Positions 25,459 to 31,956 of a stretch of 32,436 nucleotides of DNA are shown here, piece by piece. Origin of the DNA: Candidatus Trichofilum aggregatum (GTDB lineage Bacteria; Chloroflexota; Anaerolineae; Promineifilales; Promineifilaceae); contig JADJUV010000129.1 in assembly GCA_016716885.1 (NCBI GenBank), positions 1 to 32,436 of the forward strand, read 5' to 3'. The notes beneath the pieces are model-generated. The model was not told the DNA's origin, did not search any database, and was given only the letters and a program-made list of their open reading frames with translations. A program made the position numbers and the translations under genes. Positions within the stretch are counted from its first letter, which is position 1. The number at the start of each line of letters is the position of its first letter.

Positions 25459-25526
25459 ACGGTCACCCCATCTCGTTTTTCAACTTCTTTTCAGCTTGTT
25501 CAATCAACCGTTCAAGGGAGTTTTTT

Positions 25527-26111
25527 ATGTTGCACAAACGCCTTTTTCCCTGGCTTTCTGCTGGCTTTCTGCTGGCTTTGCTCTGGCTCGCGGCCGCGAC
25601 ACCCACCACTTTCGCCCACGGCAGTACCAAGGTTGGACCATACAATCTGGTCGTGGGCTGGGTCAATGAACCCCCTCTCGTGGGCGAACGGAACGCCATC
25701 CTGCTCATTGTCAGCCACGAGGCAACCGGCGAACCCGTCACCGGGGTTGAAGCTTCCCTGGATGCCGAAGTTATTTATGGCGCTACAACCTTCCGGGCAA
25801 ATCTGAATCCTGGCCCAATTCCTGGTGAATACACCCTTGATCTCATTCCCACTGTGCGGGGGCAATACAATTTGCACCTGTTCGGCACGATTGACGACAC
25901 CGAGGTGGAGATTACCGTGGAACCAGAAGAGGTTTTCGCGGCCGCGCGCCTGCAATTCCCCGAAGCGCTCCCAGACAGCCTGGCGCTCAACGAACAAATC
26001 GCCACTCTAACCACCGAACTCCAACAAGCCCGAACCCTGGCCTTTGTGGCCATCGCCATCGGGGTAATCGGGTTTGGTTTAGGGCTGGTTAGCTTGTTAC
26101 GCAAAAAATAG
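25527..26111 (+). CDS. Secreted Ig-like domain protein with C-terminal membrane anchor
   Basis: 194 residues; AAGGGAG six bases before ATG 25527. A signal peptide (MLHKRLFPWLSAGFLLALLW, LAAATPTTFAHG) is followed by a beta-rich domain: YNLVVGWVNEPPLVGERNAI, then EASLDAEVIYGATTFRANL, then GEYTLDLIPTVRGQYNLHLF. A short coiled segment and a C-terminal helix (FVAIAIGVIGFGLGLVSLL) end in RKK. The beta domain resembles the YtkA-like region that also occurs inside the CopC-CopD fusion of this cluster. It probably faces the outside. Copper or respiratory-assembly links come from neighbours only. Confidence 0.65.
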   Translation: MLHKRLFPWLSAGFLLALLWLAAATPTTFAHGSTKVGPYNLVVGWVNEPPLVGERNAILLIVSHEATGEPVTGVEASLDAEVIYGATTFRANLNPGPIPGEYTLDLIPTVRGQYNLHLFGTIDDTEVEITVEPEEVFAAARLQFPEALPDSLALNEQIATLTTELQQARTLAFVAIAIGVIGFGLGLVSLLRKK

Positions 26112-26206
26112 GGCAGTTCTCAGGGGAACTCTAGAACGGTTTGCAGGGGAACTCAAACTTGAAACCTGAAACTCGAAACTCGAAACTTTTTTCACAGGAG
26201 AACAAC
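26112..26206. repeat. GGGGAACTC and AAACTCG tandem tract with ribosome site
   Basis: 26112-26150 holds GGGGAACTC words; 26151-26188 holds AAACTTG, AAACCTG and two AAACTCG units. CAGGAG at 26195-26200 precedes the lipoprotein ATG by 6 bases. Confidence 0.65.
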
Positions 26207-26533
26207 ATGTATCGCAAACTGTCAACAGCCTTGATTCTTTTTCTCGTGGTCATCTTCGCGGCCGCGTGCTCTTCCAGCAGTAACAATGACAACAACCATG
26301 AACACGCCAATAACGAAGGTGAACACGAACACGATGAAGCGGAAAGCCACGATATGATCCCCAACAATGGGGCCGTCATCCGGCTCATCTCCCCGACCGA
26401 AGGCGCTACTTTCACTGCCAATGAAGACATTGTGGTTGAGGTCGAAATTGAAAATTTCCCCGTGGGAGAAGAAGCCAATGGCAACCATTGGCACATCCAC
26501 GTGGATGAAGCTGAATATCTCTCAATCTCTTAG
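26207..26533 (+). CDS. His/Glu-rich lipoprotein, probably truncated at the C-terminus
   Basis: 108 residues from ATG 26207. A type II signal with lipobox FAAAC (Cys21) is followed by a linker of His, Asn, Glu and Asp (HEHANNEGEHEHDEAESHD), suited to binding metal. A beta segment follows: AVIRLISPTEGATFTANEDI and EVEIENFPVGEEANGNHWHI. Relatives of the 'NHWHIHVDG' type normally run on for a further 30-40 residues; here the frame ends DEAEYLSIS. The last bases (CTCTCAATCTCTTAGTCTCC) resemble the loop of the dispersed element at 28815-28909. The gene may have lost its end to a repeat insertion. One GCGGCCGC (26258) forms the lipobox. Confidence 0.65.
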   Translation: MYRKLSTALILFLVVIFAAACSSSSNNDNNHEHANNEGEHEHDEAESHDMIPNNGAVIRLISPTEGATFTANEDIVVEVEIENFPVGEEANGNHWHIHVDEAEYLSIS

Positions 26534-26561
26534 TCTCCTCCCCTCCCAACAAGGCTCCTTT

Positions 26562-28799
26562 ATGTTAGCGAAACGACCTTTCACCTGGCTGGCCGCGGCC
26601 GCGCTCCTTTTCCTGCTCACCCTGGCCCCACCCGTTCAAGCCCATGCCGTGCCGGTTTTCTCCACTCCCCGGCCCAACGCCATTCTAGACACCGCCCCCG
26701 GCGAAGTTTCTATCCAGTTCAGCGAACCCGTTGTGCCCAATCTGAGCCGCCTCACCGTTCTCACCCAGCTTGGGCAAGAGGTTGAGACGACTGCCCTCAG
26801 TGCCACCAGCGACAACACCATCATCAGCGTGACCCTGCCGCCGCTCAACAATGGCACTTACCTGGTCAGTTGGCAGGTGCTTTCGGCCGTAGATGGGCAT
26901 AGCACCAGTGGAACCTTCTCCTTCGGCGTGGGTGTCACCTCGCTAGGCATCACCAGTGGCGCAACCGATACTCAGGTACGCATTTCTCCCGTAAGTATCG
27001 CCGCTCGTTGGGGAACCTTGTTGGGGGTCGCTTTGCTTTTGGGGTTGTATGCCTTCCGCCTGTTCATCCTGCCCAGCCGATATGCGTTGACCACCACCCA
27101 TCTCCGCTTGCCGCTAGTCGGCCTCATTCTGCTGGGGCTGAGTCTTGTTCTCACCCTGATTGATCAATCCAATCAATATGACTTGTGGCAAATCAGCAAC
27201 TTTCAGTCCTGGGTCGGCACGCAGTTCGGCCAGATGTGGCTCCTGCGTCTTTTGCTCACGGGCCTGAGTGGCTACTTGCTGGCCGTTTTAGGGCGCAAAA
27301 TTACCAACCGTACCGATTCGCCAAACTGGCTTTGGTGGTTGGGGCTGGCCCTCAGCCTGGGGTTAGGGCTAACCAGTTCGTTGGTCAGCCATAGCGCGGC
27401 CTTACGAGAGGGTCGTCTGGTCGCTACGGTGATAGATTTGGCGCACATCGCGGCCGCGGGCGTGTGGGTTGGCGCACTCCTTCAATTAACACTCACCCTC
27501 TGGCAAAGCCGGAACCAGCCCAGTGAGGAGCGGACCTGGCTCAACCTGGAGCTAAACCTGAACTTTTCGGCCGTGGGTGCGGCCGCGGTTGGCCTGCTCA
27601 TCATCAGCGGTAGTTTCCTGGCCTACACCCATGTCGCCACCTGGTCAGCCCTCGTCGGTACACCCTACGGCCTAACCCTCATCGCCAAAATTGCGCTCGT
27701 TCTACCCACCTTTTTCATCGCCGCCCTCAACCTGCTCATCATCAAACCCCGTCTGGCCCAAACCTCTCCCAATCCGGCCATTCTACAACGTTTCAGCCGC
27801 CTGGTGCGGCTGGAAACAATCACCGCCGTGCTCATTCTCCTGGCCGCTGGTGCGCTCATCGAACTCCAGCGGGCCGCCGATGCCCCTCTCCTGGCTGATG
27901 ATCCGGGCCGGATGCTCGCTGAACAAACCGTAGACGACCTCACCGTTACCCTGGCCATCGAGCCAGCCCTTATCGGCAACAACACCTTCGACATTTTCCT
28001 CACCGATGCCGCAGGCAACCCGGTTACTAATGCCAGCGAGGTCAGCGTGCGTTACACCTTCCTGGGCCAATCCCTGGGCGCGGATGTGGGTGAAGCCATG
28101 ACCCACGACGACGGTCATTACCAGCTACACGGCAGCTACATCAGCCTTATTGGCGAATGGCAGGTCGAAATTGCCATTCGTCGTCCAGGGACATACGACA
28201 GTTTTGCACCATACCGCTTAGAAGCCGGTTTGGGGGGAACCATCCGCCCCCAGACAAGTAATGAGGTGGGGCTGGCTGAGCGCTTCGCTCGTTTTATGAC
28301 CATCATGGGTGGGGGTGTTATTGGCCCATTCTTTATTGTGTTAGGTTTGAGTTGGCTGTTTCTGGGCCGCAAAGCCTCACGTCATAGCTGGCAACTCATT
28401 CCCTTACTCGGGCTTGGTTTGTTTATGCTCATCTCAGGGGTAAACCAGACCTACACCTTTTTCAGCCTCAACTATACCCCTGGCAAATTTCTCACCAATC
28501 CTGTGTTGCCCGATAGCCAATCCATCACCATAGGCGAAACCATCTACCAGGAAAACTGTGCCCTCTGTCACGGCCCGGCTGGTCTGGGGGATGGCCCATC
28601 CGCCGTAGGGCTAAACCCGGCTCCCGTCAATTTTGCCGCCGGGCACACCGCCACCCACTCCGATGGCGACCTGTTTTACTGGATTCAAAATGGCATTACC
28701 GGTTCCGCCATGCCCGCCTACGGTGAAACATACACGGATGAAGAAATCTGGCATCTAGTCAACTATGTGCGCCGCCTGAGTATGCAAACCTTCCCCTAA
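26562..28799 (+). CDS. CopC-CopD copper-resistance fusion with C-terminal cytochrome c
   Basis: 745 residues; AAGG before ATG 26562. A signal peptide (PFTWLAAAALLFLLTLAPP) is followed by a CopC domain whose mature end AHAVPVFSTPRPNA offers the His1 copper ligand, with SWQVLSAVDGHSTSGTFSFG as the second copper area. About eight CopD helices follow (for example WGTLLGVALLLGLYAFRLF, HIAAAGVWVGALLQLTLTL). A soluble beta domain (about 450-560, TVDDLTVTLAIEPALIGNNT) and two more helices lead to a cytochrome c domain with heme motif CALCH (Cys666-His670) and a Met in GSAMPAYGETYTDEEIW. Periplasmic-side copper handling with electron transfer is inferred; CopC-CopD fusions are known, and fusion to a c-type heme is distinctive. 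Three GCGGCCGC sites. Confidence 0.88.
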   Translation: MLAKRPFTWLAAAALLFLLTLAPPVQAHAVPVFSTPRPNAILDTAPGEVSIQFSEPVVPNLSRLTVLTQLGQEVETTALSATSDNTIISVTLPPLNNGTYLVSWQVLSAVDGHSTSGTFSFGVGVTSLGITSGATDTQVRISPVSIAARWGTLLGVALLLGLYAFRLFILPSRYALTTTHLRLPLVGLILLGLSLVLTLIDQSNQYDLWQISNFQSWVGTQFGQMWLLRLLLTGLSGYLLAVLGRKITNRTDSPNWLWWLGLALSLGLGLTSSLVSHSAALREGRLVATVIDLAHIAAAGVWVGALLQLTLTLWQSRNQPSEERTWLNLELNLNFSAVGAAAVGLLIISGSFLAYTHVATWSALVGTPYGLTLIAKIALVLPTFFIAALNLLIIKPRLAQTSPNPAILQRFSRLVRLETITAVLILLAAGALIELQRAADAPLLADDPGRMLAEQTVDDLTVTLAIEPALIGNNTFDIFLTDAAGNPVTNASEVSVRYTFLGQSLGADVGEAMTHDDGHYQLHGSYISLIGEWQVEIAIRRPGTYDSFAPYRLEAGLGGTIRPQTSNEVGLAERFARFMTIMGGGVIGPFFIVLGLSWLFLGRKASRHSWQLIPLLGLGLFMLISGVNQTYTFFSLNYTPGKFLTNPVLPDSQSITIGETIYQENCALCHGPAGLGDGPSAVGLNPAPVNFAAGHTATHSDGDLFYWIQNGITGSAMPAYGETYTDEEIWHLVNYVRRLSMQTFP

Positions 28800-29101
28800 G
28801 GATCAAGAATTAATTCGACTCTGGCGAAAATTTGGACGACCTCTGGAAATCTCTTAATCTCTCAGTCTCTTAGTCTCCAGAGGTCAGCACAAAAAACGCC
28901 AATGTCGAGGGTCAGGGGGATGGGTCTTCCGACTAAACCGGCTAAGAACTTGTGTAAAGCTGTACTAGTTGAAACCGGAGTGTTGATGAAGCGGTTATGG
29001 AGGGTGAAGAGGGAGTGGGTATAATTAACGCCACTCTGGCCCCTCGCTCAAGGGTGAGGGGCATCACGATAACAACGTCAACACATAAAACAGGCACGAT
29101 T
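28800..29101 (-). repeat. 302 bp spacer with two adjacent dispersed elements
   Basis: 28815-28909 is copy B of the ~90 bp element (reverse complement of 6311-6398), with arms GACCTCTGGA and TCCAGAGGTC. 28914-28971 is copy 2 of the 57 bp element (reverse complement of 4896-4952). Only four bases separate them. A reading frame from 28997 exists, but the helicase-associated gene probably starts at 29102. Confidence 0.8.
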
Positions 29102-30958
29102 ATGGCAACTTTGGAACAGGCTCTACTGGATCATGAATTGATTGTTTTGCGGGTGATTGGGGAGTGGTGGGAACTTGACCTGACCGGCGCGGATAAAGCC
29201 AAAAGTGCCAAAGCGTTGGTGAAGGCGCTCACTGACCTGAGTATGCCGGATGAGGTGTCGTACCTTTCACCTGAGGAAGCGGCCGCGATTAATCGTCTCA
29301 TTTTGAACAAGGGGCGGTTGCCGGTCGCCACCTTTACCCGGGAGTTTGGTGAGGTGCGCCAGATGGGGCCAGCCAAAATGGAGCGCGAGGAGCCGTGGTA
29401 TGACCCGGTGAGTGTGGCTGAATCGTTGTGGTATCGTGGCTTTTTGTACCGCAGTTTCCAGGAGTCAGCAGAAGGGCTGATCGAGTTTTATTATTTGCCG
29501 GATGAGTTTTTGGAGCAGTTCCCACAACCCAAAGTCATTCCCCCGCCGACGCCGCCGCCGCCGCCAGTAGTGGATAAGCCCCAACCCGCGGCCGCAACGC
29601 CCACCGTACCCAGCAAAGTTAAACCAGCAATCCCCACGCCCATCAACAAAGTCAAACCCGCGGCCGCGCCGCCGCCCGCCATTGTCAAACCCGCGGCCGC
29701 AATACCAACCCCTACACCTATTGCCAGCAAACCTGCGGCCGCGCCTGTCCCTGTGCCACCGCCTGCCGCCGTCCTGCAACCAACCACGGCCCCGACTTAT
29801 GCCCCCCCGGCTACCAGCGATGCCGTAGACGATTTGACGACCATTCTCGCGGCCGCGCAACGAGAAACCCTCAACCAGGCCAAACTGGAACAGCTTTACC
29901 CCTACCTGCTTGATCCGCACCCCGACCGGTGCCATCTGCTTATCACCCTGGCCTGGGAGATGAACCTGCTGCGCCAGGCCGAAAACGGCGTGCGCCCCAC
30001 GCGCCCCGCCGTAGATTGGCTCAAACTGAGTCGCCCGGCCCAATTGCGCGCCTTGTTGGAAGCGTGGAGCGGTAGCGACTGGAATGATTTGGGGCATACG
30101 CCGGGGCTGACTTGGGAGGGCAGTAGCTGGAAAAACGAGCCTGTTTTGGCCCGCAACGGTTTGCTGGATGCCGTAGTACGAGACAATAACTGGTACGCCC
30201 TCGGTGAATTGGTGGCTTTTGTCAAAGAAAACAACCCTGATTTCCAGCGGCCAGATGGCGATTACAACACCTGGTATATTCGCGATCAGGCGCAGGATGG
30301 CTATATCACTGGCTTTGAGAATTGGGAGCGGGTGGAGGGGCGGTTATTGCGCTTTTTGGTGCAGGGGCCACTGGTCTGGTTGGGGGCAATGGAAGCCACG
30401 GAACACCTGTATCGGTTGACGGCGCCGGGTCTGGCCTGGCTGAACGCCGAAAAACCAGATGAACGTGAGGTCACGGTTCCGCCGGTGGTGCAGGTGGATG
30501 CCACGATTTTGGTGCCGCTCAATGCCGAACGGCAACATCGTTTCCAGATTGCCCGGGTGGCCGAGCCGGTTCCGGTTGAACCCGGCAAACCATTTGTCTA
30601 CCGGCTCAGTCCGGCTTCCTTGGAACTGGCGCGTTCACAGGGGATTGAACCGGACCGGGTATTGCAATTTTTGGAAAAAACCAGTGGTCGCCCCATCCCT
30701 GCCAGCACCAAACGGGCGGTGGAGCGGTGGTTGGAAAAGGGGACGGAAGGGCGTCTGGAGCAACTGGTTGTGTTACGGGTTAAGGACGCCGAGATTTTGG
30801 ATAAGCTGCAAAACAATGCCAAAACGCGCCCGTTTTTGGGGGAACGGTTGGGGGATTTGGCTGTGGCGGTAAAGGGGGAAGATTGGGAAGAGTTGCGCAA
30901 CGCGTACGCAGTTAGGTCTCCTTGTGGGAGCGGTAAGGGGTTAGTAAGAGGGGTGTAA
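29102..30958 (+). CDS. Helicase-associated (XPB/Ssl2-like N-terminal, Helicase_C_3-type) protein with Pro/Ala linker
   Basis: 618 residues from ATG 29102 (MATLEQALLDHELIVLRVIG). Residues 1-140 form a winged-helix-like domain (LSPEEAAAINRLILNKGRLP, WYRGFLYRSFQES). About 143-240 is a low-complexity Pro/Ala/Val/Lys linker with repeated KPAAA motifs; five GCGGCCGC sites encode its Ala runs. The C-terminal part (ILVPLNAERQHRFQIARVAE, FVYRLSPASLELARSQGIEP, RVLQFLEKTSGRPIPASTKR) matches the helicase-associated domain found in Chloroflexota and Actinobacteria proteins. No helicase motifs are present, so it is not itself a motor. The tail WEELRNAYAVRSPCGSGK may be a frameshifted end. DNA binding is inferred. 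Confidence 0.7.
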   Translation: MATLEQALLDHELIVLRVIGEWWELDLTGADKAKSAKALVKALTDLSMPDEVSYLSPEEAAAINRLILNKGRLPVATFTREFGEVRQMGPAKMEREEPWYDPVSVAESLWYRGFLYRSFQESAEGLIEFYYLPDEFLEQFPQPKVIPPPTPPPPPVVDKPQPAAATPTVPSKVKPAIPTPINKVKPAAAPPPAIVKPAAAIPTPTPIASKPAAAPVPVPPPAAVLQPTTAPTYAPPATSDAVDDLTTILAAAQRETLNQAKLEQLYPYLLDPHPDRCHLLITLAWEMNLLRQAENGVRPTRPAVDWLKLSRPAQLRALLEAWSGSDWNDLGHTPGLTWEGSSWKNEPVLARNGLLDAVVRDNNWYALGELVAFVKENNPDFQRPDGDYNTWYIRDQAQDGYITGFENWERVEGRLLRFLVQGPLVWLGAMEATEHLYRLTAPGLAWLNAEKPDEREVTVPPVVQVDATILVPLNAERQHRFQIARVAEPVPVEPGKPFVYRLSPASLELARSQGIEPDRVLQFLEKTSGRPIPASTKRAVERWLEKGTEGRLEQLVVLRVKDAEILDKLQNNAKTRPFLGERLGDLAVAVKGEDWEELRNAYAVRSPCGSGKGLVRGV

Positions 30959-31192
30959 GGGAGAAGGGATAAGGTGGATTCGGTGAGACGAAGAAAATAA
31001 TTAATGGGTGAATTGGTGAATGATTAATGGGGCATGACCTGTCCCATCCTTTGCCACACACCTGTTAAGTAGAGCCTGCTGTACGAAGAGGAATGAAAAT
31101 TTTAACCACAGATTTCACAGATTTACACAGATTTTTCTTTTCTCTGCGTTCTCTGCGTCTCTGCGGTTCGTTATTTTCGTGGGAGAAAACAG
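30959..31192. repeat. 234 bp spacer with ACAGATTT and GGTGAATGATTAATGG words
   Basis: 31000-31030 repeats the AATGGTGAAT/TTAATGG vocabulary of other spacers; 31090-31170 has ACCACAGATTTCACAGATTT and TCTCTGCGTTCTCTGCGTCT tracts. No gene. GTGGGAGAAAAC precedes the thioredoxin-like start. Confidence 0.5.
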
Positions 31193-31813
31193 ATGATCCG
31201 ACCTTATGCCCCCTATGTATTGATTGTGGTGTTGATGATGGGGGTGACAGCGTGCGCGGCCGCGTCTGACAATACCCCCAACACGGCCAATGTTGGCGGT
31301 GTTGACATTATTGCTTCTGGTCAGCTAGACATCCCCCCAACCCCCACGCTGGCCCCTTTGGCCGACCTCGGCCCGGCCCCGGAGTGGCAAAATGACCTCT
31401 GGCTTAACCTTGACGGCGCAGAACCACTCCGGGTAGCCGATTTGCGCGGCAAGGTGGTGTTGCTGGAGTTCTGGACCTTTGGCTGTATCAACTGCCAGCG
31501 GGTGCTGCCTTACATTGAGTCGTGGGCGGAGAAGTACACCGGGGATGATTTCCAGGTGGTGAGTATCCATTACCCGGAGTTTAAATATGAGGAAGAGGTG
31601 GAGAATGTGCGCGCGGCCGCGGAACGGCTCAACATCTCCTACCCCATCGCCATTGACAATGACGGCCTGACCTGGCGAGCCTACCAGCAACGGTACTGGC
31701 CCACCCGTTACCTCATTGATAAAGCGGGCAACATTCGCTACATGCACATCGGCGAGCGGGCGTATGAGGAAACGGAGGCATATATTCAACTCCTCATGGC
31801 AGAACCGGAGTAG
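31193..31813 (+). CDS. Thioredoxin-like (TlpA/redoxin) lipoprotein
   Basis: 206 residues; GGGAGAA upstream of ATG 31193. A type II signal peptide ends at lipobox VTAC (Cys21), immediately followed by Ala-Ala-Ala from a GCGGCCGC site. The mature domain has a TlpA/ResA-like fold: VADLRGKVVLLEFWTFGCIN with active site Cys98-x2-Cys101 (CINC), then YIESWAEKYTGDDFQVVSIH, then AIDNDGLTWRAYQQRYWPTR with the cis-Pro stretch WPTRYLID, then the strand IRYMHIGERAYEE. It reduces disulfides or apo-cytochrome cysteines outside the membrane, which suits the nearby cytochrome c fusion. A second GCGGCCGC lies at 31613 (Ala-Ala-Ala). Confidence 0.88.
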   Translation: MIRPYAPYVLIVVLMMGVTACAAASDNTPNTANVGGVDIIASGQLDIPPTPTLAPLADLGPAPEWQNDLWLNLDGAEPLRVADLRGKVVLLEFWTFGCINCQRVLPYIESWAEKYTGDDFQVVSIHYPEFKYEEEVENVRAAAERLNISYPIAIDNDGLTWRAYQQRYWPTRYLIDKAGNIRYMHIGERAYEETEAYIQLLMAEPE

Positions 31814-31886
31814 GGAATGATGAGGGATGAGGGATGAATTAGGAAGGGGGAGCGGTGGAATCTACTAAAAAGACGCACGCCAGGGT

Positions 31887-31930
31887 GCAAAGGACGCAAA
31901 GATTTTCTCTTGGCGACTTGCGTCCTTTGC
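31887..31930. terminator. Candidate bidirectional terminator hairpin
   Basis: Arms GCAAAGGACGCAA (31887-31899) and TTGCGTCCTTTGC (31918-31930) are exact complements with an 18-base loop holding TTTTCTCTT. It lies between the convergent thioredoxin-like and zinc-ribbon genes. Similar words near 19330 mean it is also a dispersed sequence. Confidence 0.5.
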
Positions 31931-31956
31931 GTGAGATTTCTTATTACCGATAAACT

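Larger units (their letters stand above)
3230..31620. repeat. Highly iterated palindrome GCGGCCGC (51 copies), mostly inside CGCGGCCGCG
   Basis: First-base positions: 3230, 3790, 6112, 7150, 7954, 8341, 8672, 8828, 8945, 9278, 9586, 11079, 11384, 11657, 12356, 12633, 13396, 13779, 13920, 15093, 15454, 15580, 15736, 16149, 17068, 17459, 18469, 18820, 19470, 19911, 20381, 21240, 21510, 21915, 22797, 23514, 25384, 25590, 25938, 26258, 26595, 27450, 27579, 29279, 29588, 29660, 29693, 29735, 29849, 31256, 31613. Twenty-nine are full CGCGGCCGCG; all but two have at least one of the flanking C or G. All lie in coding sequence, on both strands, in all codon phases. About one would be expected by composition. 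Counting was by eye, so one or two may be missed. Confidence 0.93.

Noticed and set aside
29465..30097. Gly/Arg-rich minus-strand open frame of 210 residues
   Set aside because: It is the complement of the Pro/Ala linker in the helicase-associated gene; the GC-rich palindromes keep it open.
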